From Pseudomonadota bacterium (lineage in GTDB: Bacteria; Pseudomonadota; Gammaproteobacteria; Competibacterales; Competibacteraceae): a DNA stretch of 12,932 nt. Position numbers and translations under genes: made by a program. The notes below the pieces were generated by a model. It was not told the origin of the DNA. It made no database searches and saw only the letters and a program-made list of their open reading frames with translations. Positions 9,094 through 12,932 of this stretch are shown here, piece after piece (position 1 is the first letter of the stretch; the number at the start of each line of letters is the position of its first letter). Location of the stretch: contig JAGTSD010000048.1 in the NCBI GenBank assembly GCA_018262135.1, positions 1-12,932 of the forward strand, read 5' to 3'.

Positions 9094-9112
9094 CGCTTTG
9101 ATCTCCTTAAAC

Positions 9113-9877
9113 TTAATATCCCAGGTAGGCCCGGCGCACGTCGTCGTCGGCCAGCAGTTCCGCCGCCGGAGCGGTCTTGGCGATCCGTCCGGTTTCCAGA
9201 ATATAGCCGCGCCGGGCAATCGCCAAGGCGGCGCGGGCGTTTTGCTCGACCAGGAGAATGGTAACGCCCCGGCCGTTGAGTTCGACGATGACCTGGAAGA
9301 TTTCCTCGACCAGCAGCGGCGCCAGTCCCATCGAGGGTTCGTCCAGCAGCAGCAGGCGCGGGCGACCCAGCAGGGCGCGGCCAATCGCCAGCATCTGTTG
9401 CTGGCCGCCGGACAGGGTGCCGGCCAGTTGCTGGCGGCGTTCGGCGAGGATCGGGAACAGGGTGTAGACGTGTTCCGTCTCTTGCCGAACCCAAGCCAGG
9501 TCGCGGTGCTGGCGGTAAGCGCCCAGCCGCAGATTGTCTTCGACGCTGAGCGGGGCGAACACCTGACGTCCTTCGAGCACCTGGCAAATGCCAGCCGCGA
9601 CAATGCGATGCGGCGGCCAGCGGGTGATATTCTGGCCGGCAAACTGGATGTGGCCGCTGCTGACGGGATGCAAGCCGGACAGGGTGTGCAACAGAGTGGT
9701 TTTGCCGGCGCCGTTACCGCCGACGATGGCGACCAGCTCACCGGCGTAGATGTGCAGATCGGCTTGATGAATCGCGCGCACTGGGCCGTAGCTACTGCTC
9801 AGGCCGGTCACTTCCAATAATATCTCTTCTCCCCTGGCGGGAGCGGGATTGGCGGTAAGGGGGCTGTCAAACGGCAT
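9113..9877 (-). CDS. livF: Branched-chain amino acid-type ABC transporter, ATPase LivF
   Basis: A 254-residue nucleotide-binding subunit that pairs with LivG on the cytoplasmic face of the LivHM permease. Walker A GGNGAGKT (53-60), ABC signature LSGGQ (155-159) and Walker B LLLLDEP (175-181) are intact. GRQVF (103-107) and the C-terminal YLGY are typical of LivF, and the protein lacks the insertion found in LivG. The first ~18 residues are a Pro/Ala-rich leader not usual in LivF. The start is still supported: GGAGGAG lies 9 nt before the ATG at 9877, and the start overlaps the end of livG by 11 bp, which points to translational coupling. HAAT-family transporters of this kind carry branched-chain amino acids but also aromatic acids, amides and urea, so substrate is not fixed by this subunit. 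Confidence 0.96.
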   Translation of the reverse strand: MPFDSPLTANPAPARGEEILLEVTGLSSSYGPVRAIHQADLHIYAGELVAIVGGNGAGKTTLLHTLSGLHPVSSGHIQFAGQNITRWPPHRIVAAGICQVLEGRQVFAPLSVEDNLRLGAYRQHRDLAWVRQETEHVYTLFPILAERRQQLAGTLSGGQQQMLAIGRALLGRPRLLLLDEPSMGLAPLLVEEIFQVIVELNGRGVTILLVEQNARAALAIARRGYILETGRIAKTAPAAELLADDDVRRAYLGY

Positions 9878-10646
9878 ATTGCACCGCTCCTCCCAGGTAG
9901 GCGGCGACCACGCGGGGATCGGCCTGAATCTCGGCCGGCGTTCCCTCGGCCAGCACGCTGCCGTAGTCCAGCACCAGCAACCGGTCGGAAATGCCCATCA
10001 CCAGCGGCATGTGGTGTTCGACCAGCAGTACGGTGACGCCGCTGGCGCGAATCCGGGCGATCAGTTCGCGCAACGCCAGGGTTTCCGTGTCGTTGAGGCC
10101 AGCGGCGGGTTCATCAAGCAGCAGGAGTCGGGGCTTTGCCGCCAAGGCGCGGGCAATTTCGACCCGTTTCATCAAACCGTAGGGCAGGGCGCCCGCCGGC
10201 TGTTCAGCCCGGTCCGCCAGATCGCACAGCGCCAGCGCCACATGGGCCCATTCCCGCAGCCGCCGTTCCTCGCGCCGGATGCGGGGCAGGCGCAACGCGG
10301 CGGCCAGCAAGCCCGTCCGGGCGCGCAGATGGCAGCCGACCATGACGTTTTCAACTACGGTCATGTTGAAGAACAGTTGCAGGTTCTGAAACGTCCGGGC
10401 CATGCCCAAGGCGGCGATGCGGTGCGGCGGCAGGCCACAGAGTTCATGGCCGTTGAAATGGATGGAGCCAGCCGATGGCTGGTAGAAACCGCACAGGGCG
10501 TTAAACAGGGTGGTCTTGCCCGCGCCGTTGGGACCGATGATGGCGTAAATCAGACCTTCTGGCGCTTGGAAACTGACTCCGGCCAGGGCCATGACGCCGC
10601 CAAAGCTTTGTTCCAGTCCTTCGACGGTGATTGAATTTTCGGTCAT
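9867..10646 (-). CDS. livG: Branched-chain amino acid-type ABC transporter, ATPase LivG
   Basis: A 259-residue ATPase partner of LivF. It has Walker A GPNGAGKT (38-45), the LivG-specific RTFQNLQLF segment (84-92), a LivG-type signature LPYGLMKRVEIARAL (154-168) in place of LSGGQ, Walker B LLLLDEPAAGLN (174-185) and the switch His in LLVEHHMPLV. All catalytic elements look intact. ATG at 10646 is the likely start because MTENSITVEGLEQSFGG matches the usual N-terminus. No strong Shine-Dalgarno is seen just upstream, unlike livF and livM. It is separated from the PD-(D/E)XK-like gene by 120 bp that includes an AT-rich stretch and a palindrome, so a secondary promoter for livG and the genes after it is possible. 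Confidence 0.96.
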   Translation of the reverse strand: MTENSITVEGLEQSFGGVMALAGVSFQAPEGLIYAIIGPNGAGKTTLFNALCGFYQPSAGSIHFNGHELCGLPPHRIAALGMARTFQNLQLFFNMTVVENVMVGCHLRARTGLLAAALRLPRIRREERRLREWAHVALALCDLADRAEQPAGALPYGLMKRVEIARALAAKPRLLLLDEPAAGLNDTETLALRELIARIRASGVTVLLVEHHMPLVMGISDRLLVLDYGSVLAEGTPAEIQADPRVVAAYLGGAVQYAV

Positions 10647-10664
10647 TTGGCTACCGTGATACTA

Positions 10665-10714
10665 AGAGTCTTCCTAAACTTCTATTTTTAAATCAATTGG
10701 TTATTTTAATAACC
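10665..10714 (-). promoter_or_regulatory. AT-rich leader with palindrome upstream of livG
   Basis: This stretch is markedly AT-rich compared with its surroundings. It includes the near-palindrome GGTTATTTTAATAACC (10699-10714; two 7-bp arms around TT). Position and composition suit an operator or promoter for livG and downstream genes, but no good -35/-10 pair is seen on the minus strand. The palindrome is not followed by a T run, so it is a poor terminator. Confidence 0.3.
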
Positions 10715-10766
10715 TGCCCTGCTTTGAGGCACTCATTTTGCGTGCTTCACCGGCCTGGATACCGAG

Positions 10767-11315
10767 CTACCATGCTTTGGGCTGAAATTTTGCATCGTTG
10801 AGAATCACCACGCTTTCGCCGGACTGCGCCAAGACAAACAAACCTTGTCGGTAGGCATACGTTGCGACGTGATCGGGGATCACCATGCCCGTGACCGCGC
10901 CAAGAACCCGCTTATCTGCATAACTGGGCAGTAGTTCCTTGAGTTTGCCCAGGCGCACGAGGTGCTCGTTTACATCGTCCACGCTTAACGTGCTTTTGCA
11001 TTCAATGGCCACGACATCCTCATCGTTTACGACCAGCAAATCCACTTCAATAGCGGCTCCCTGCCGGTTAGCGACGACTTGGCGATGGACCTCGTGAACG
11101 GCAATTCCCCATTCCTGAAAAAGCCGTACCGCCGCCGGACGCACCATCTCCTCCACAAAATCCCCCAACTTGTTACCCAATCGCCCGATACTTATAGTCA
11201 TTTCCTTGATTTTGCGGTCGGTTTCCTGGAACTTGCGGTCGGTTTCCTGAAACTGAAGATTCGTCTCCTGAAACAATCGCCAAATATCGTCGAAGGTAGG
11301 TTGTATGGTAGCCAT
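10767..11315 (-). CDS. PD-(D/E)XK nuclease-like protein with N-terminal coiled coil
   Basis: A 182-residue protein. Residues 12-40 form a heptad coiled coil built on repeated QETDRKF-type units (FQETNLQFQETDRKFQETDR). The remainder matches the PD-(D/E)XK-like fold: a possible first acidic residue at E55/E56 (FVEEMV), then IEVDLLVV (89-96, with D92) and VVAIECKSTL (101-110, with E105-x-K107), the classic D-Xn-ExK arrangement. It resembles the DUF3782-type families that are often multicopy in cyanobacteria and large proteobacterial genomes. Nuclease activity is not proven and the biological role is unknown. AAGGA lies 7 nt before the ATG. It interrupts the liv cluster, with 86 bp separating it from livM and 120 bp from livG, and looks less GC-rich than its neighbours. 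No terminal inverted repeats or transposase are visible, so how it arrived is unclear. Confidence 0.78.
   Translation of the reverse strand: MATIQPTFDDIWRLFQETNLQFQETDRKFQETDRKIKEMTISIGRLGNKLGDFVEEMVRPAAVRLFQEWGIAVHEVHRQVVANRQGAAIEVDLLVVNDEDVVAIECKSTLSVDDVNEHLVRLGKLKELLPSYADKRVLGAVTGMVIPDHVATYAYRQGLFVLAQSGESVVILNDAKFQPKAW
11211..11274 (-). repeat. 21-bp tandem repeat encoding coiled-coil heptads
   Basis: About three 21-bp units (11211-11232, 11233-11253, 11254-11274) share the core TCGGTTTCCTG with small changes (the third has TCGTCTCCTG). On the minus strand each gives one seven-residue QETDRKF-type heptad. Such in-frame repeats can gain or lose units and alter coiled-coil length. Confidence 0.7.
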
Positions 11316-11401
11316 CGTGTAGTCCTTGAAAACGTGAAATGGAATTCAACCGCGCGCAGCACAATCTCAGCGGTTTTGAGCGGGCCAGGGTCCGAGGAGT
11401 T

Positions 11402-12352
11402 TCAAGACTCTTGGCGAAGCGTGACCCACAATCGCTGCGCGCCCTGACTCAGACCGACGAACAACCCCTGTGGCAGGAAGATCATCACCGCCATCAGCAG
11501 GGCGCCGTGAATCAGCATTTCGTAATCCTCGAACACCACCAAACCCTGGTGCAGCAGGGTTAGGGCGATGGCGCCGCAGGCCGCGCCGAAGGTGGAGGCC
11601 ATGCCACCCAGCACTACCATAGTTACCAGTTCCACCGAGATGGTCAGGTTGAACGAATCCGGGCTGACGAACGCCTGCTGGTGGGCGAACAGACTGCCAG
11701 CAAAAGCGGCAAACAGGGCGGAAACTACGAACACCTGGGTCTTGGCGCGGCCAGTGTCCACACCCATCATTTGGGCGGCGAACTCGGAGCCATGCACCGC
11801 CCGCAAGGCGCGGCCTACCTGGGAATCCACCAGGTTGAGGGCCAGCCAAAGCGCCAGCAGCATGGCAGCGACGATCACGCCGTACCATTGCAGGTCACCT
11901 TCAACCGACCAGCCGAACAGGTTCAGTGGAGGGATGCCAGCCAGGCCATCCGGGCCACCGGTCCAGCGGGTCGCCTGCACCATGATGACGTGGACGATGA
12001 TGCCAAAGCCGAGGGTGGCCATGGCCAGGTAATGGCCGCGCAGGCGCAGAATCGGGCGGGCGAGCAACCAGGCGATAGCCCCAGTCGCTACCAGACCGGC
12101 GGCCAGCGCCAGCAGTGAGGGCCAGCCAAAGCGGGTGGTCAGGATAGCGGAGGCGTAAGCGCCCATGCCGAAAAAGGCGGCGTGGCCCAGGGAAATCTGG
12201 CCCGCGTAACCCATCAGCAGGTTCAGGCCGACCGCCAGGATGACATGCAACCCAGCGGACGCGCCGATGACGATGACGAAATAGTTGTCGGGGAACAGGA
12301 CAGGCAGTAGCGCCACCAGGGCCGCGAAGAGGTAAAAACCGGCCAACCGCAT
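11402..12352 (-). CDS. livM: Branched-chain amino acid-type ABC transporter, permease LivM
   Basis: A 316-residue integral inner-membrane protein with about eight hydrophobic segments. The family motif GQISLGHAAFFGMGAYASA (51-69) is clear. Further conserved segments are RLRGHYLAMATLGFG, GGPDGLAGIP, the cytoplasmic EAA-like loop GRALRAVHGSEFAAQMMGVD and VLGGMASTFGAACGA. It forms the channel with LivH. Compared with Escherichia coli LivM (about 425 residues) it lacks the long N-terminal region, as do most HAAT-type LivM proteins of this size. The ATG at 12352 lies 3 bp after the livH stop; GGAG about 12 nt upstream, within livH, supports coupled translation. The next gene downstream is the PD-(D/E)XK-like protein instead of the expected livG. 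Confidence 0.95.
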   Translation of the reverse strand: MRLAGFYLFAALVALLPVLFPDNYFVIVIGASAGLHVILAVGLNLLMGYAGQISLGHAAFFGMGAYASAILTTRFGWPSLLALAAGLVATGAIAWLLARPILRLRGHYLAMATLGFGIIVHVIMVQATRWTGGPDGLAGIPPLNLFGWSVEGDLQWYGVIVAAMLLALWLALNLVDSQVGRALRAVHGSEFAAQMMGVDTGRAKTQVFVVSALFAAFAGSLFAHQQAFVSPDSFNLTISVELVTMVVLGGMASTFGAACGAIALTLLHQGLVVFEDYEMLIHGALLMAVMIFLPQGLFVGLSQGAQRLWVTLRQES

Positions 12353-12355
12353 GAT

Positions 12356-12932
12356 TCAGACCCGCTCCACGAGTTGATGGCCGAACAATCCGGTCGGCTT
12401 GAAAAACAGCACCATCAGCACGAACAGAAAGGCAATCGCGTCCTTGTAGCCGGACGAGATCAGGCCCGCGCCCAGCGATTCCAGCACGCCCAGCAGCAGA
12501 CCGCCAGCAACGGCGCCCATCGGATTGCCGATACCGCCGATGATGGCGGCGGAAAAACCCTTGAGGCCGAGCATGACCCCAGCCTCGTAGGAACTGAAGG
12601 TGATAGGGGCGATCAGGATGCCCGCCAGCGCGCCCAGCCCAGCGGACAGACCATAGGCCAGCCGCAGCATCACCCGCACGTTGATGCCGACCGCCTGGGC
12701 GGCGACGCGGTTGAACGAGCAGGCCAGCAGCGCCTTGCCCAGCAGGGTGCGGTTGAAGAAGGCGCGGACCAGCGCTACCAGCAGCACCGTGATGCCGAGC
12801 ACCCACAGACTCTGCGGTAGCACCGTAGCTCCGCCGAGCTGGATGGGGGTATCGCCGGAAAAGGGGGGCAGGGAGTGAAAATCCTTGCCCCACAGCAGCA
12901 GGGCGACGCCGCGCAGGAAAATGCCGGCGCCG
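12356..12932 (-). CDS. livH: Branched-chain amino acid-type ABC transporter, permease LivH, 5' end missing
   Basis: The frame stays open to the window edge, so the N-terminal part lies beyond base 12932. The visible ~191 residues begin GAGIFLRGVALLLWG, run through a periplasmic-type loop (DFHSLPPFSGDTPIQLGG) into a membrane segment (LPQSLWVLGITVLLVALV), and include the typical LivH cytoplasmic loop (TLLGKALLACSFNRVAAQAVGIN). GLKGFSAAIIGGIGNPMGAVAGG and the C-terminal FFKPTGLFG follow. These are standard LivH marks. A full-length protein would be about 290-310 residues. GTG at 12823 is an internal codon and not a start, because conserved sequence continues upstream of it. A periplasmic binding protein gene is not in the window and may lie further upstream. 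Confidence 0.94.
   Translation of the reverse strand, partial: GAGIFLRGVALLLWGKDFHSLPPFSGDTPIQLGGATVLPQSLWVLGITVLLVALVRAFFNRTLLGKALLACSFNRVAAQAVGINVRVMLRLAYGLSAGLGALAGILIAPITFSSYEAGVMLGLKGFSAAIIGGIGNPMGAVAGGLLLGVLESLGAGLISSGYKDAIAFLFVLMVLFFKPTGLFGHQLVERV

Noticed and set aside
8584..9741. Longer 385-residue version of the CBS-ACT protein
   Set aside because: The extra N-terminal part is an out-of-frame reading of livF. The ATG at 9093 has a good Shine-Dalgarno and matches the family N-terminus.
9849..10634. 261-codon open frame on the plus strand opposite livG
   Set aside because: Shadow of livG; no family similarity, and the same pattern recurs opposite livF (9098-9820).
11901..12893. 330-codon same-strand frame across livM and livH
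   Set aside because: It overlaps both permease genes in another frame and encodes an Arg/Gly/Pro-rich sequence without membrane segments, whereas the livH and livM frames have all the expected motifs.

Overview
The window looks like a chromosomal segment of a GC-rich proteobacterium, most likely a gammaproteobacterium that stores polyhydroxyalkanoate (a Competibacter- or Contendobacter-like organism would fit). This placement rests on the general character of SerS, the J-domain protein and PhaC, and on the high GC with long antisense shadow frames. It is an inference, not a taxonomic search.

Left part, plus strand (1-3563): the 3' part of a thiolase gene, a hairpin terminator, a probable promoter, serS (seryl-tRNA synthetase), and a gene for a DAHP-synthase-like protein with an N-terminal ferredoxin-like domain. 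The last has several altered signature residues. A 238-bp non-coding junction (3564-3801) follows. It separates the plus-strand genes from a convergent minus-strand block and contains an unusual hairpin-forming repeat built from 9-nt units.

Right part, minus strand (12932 down to 3802): a long co-directional run. Read in transcription order it is livH (partial), livM, a PD-(D/E)XK-like coiled-coil protein, livG, livF, a shortened CBS-ACT protein, paaK (phenylacetate-CoA ligase), phaC (PHA synthase), a VWA-like protein and a membrane-anchored J-domain protein. Most junctions are tight: overlap, a few bases, or under 50 bp with good Shine-Dalgarno sites. The exception is the PD-(D/E)XK-like gene, which has 86 bp and 120 bp of non-coding DNA on its two sides and so looks inserted into a standard liv operon.

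Read together, the minus-strand block suggests uptake of an amino or aromatic acid by a branched-chain-type ABC transporter, CoA activation by PaaK, ligand-sensing control by the CBS-ACT protein, and disposal of acyl-CoA carbon into PHA. That functional link is inferred from gene order only. No periplasmic binding protein, phasin, phaA/phaB pair next to phaC, tRNA, rRNA, CRISPR array or insertion sequence is visible. I see no clearly new defence or mobile system. The points most worth following are the gene order, the altered DAHP-synthase-like active site, the internal deletion in the CBS-ACT protein, and the composite repeat at the convergent junction.
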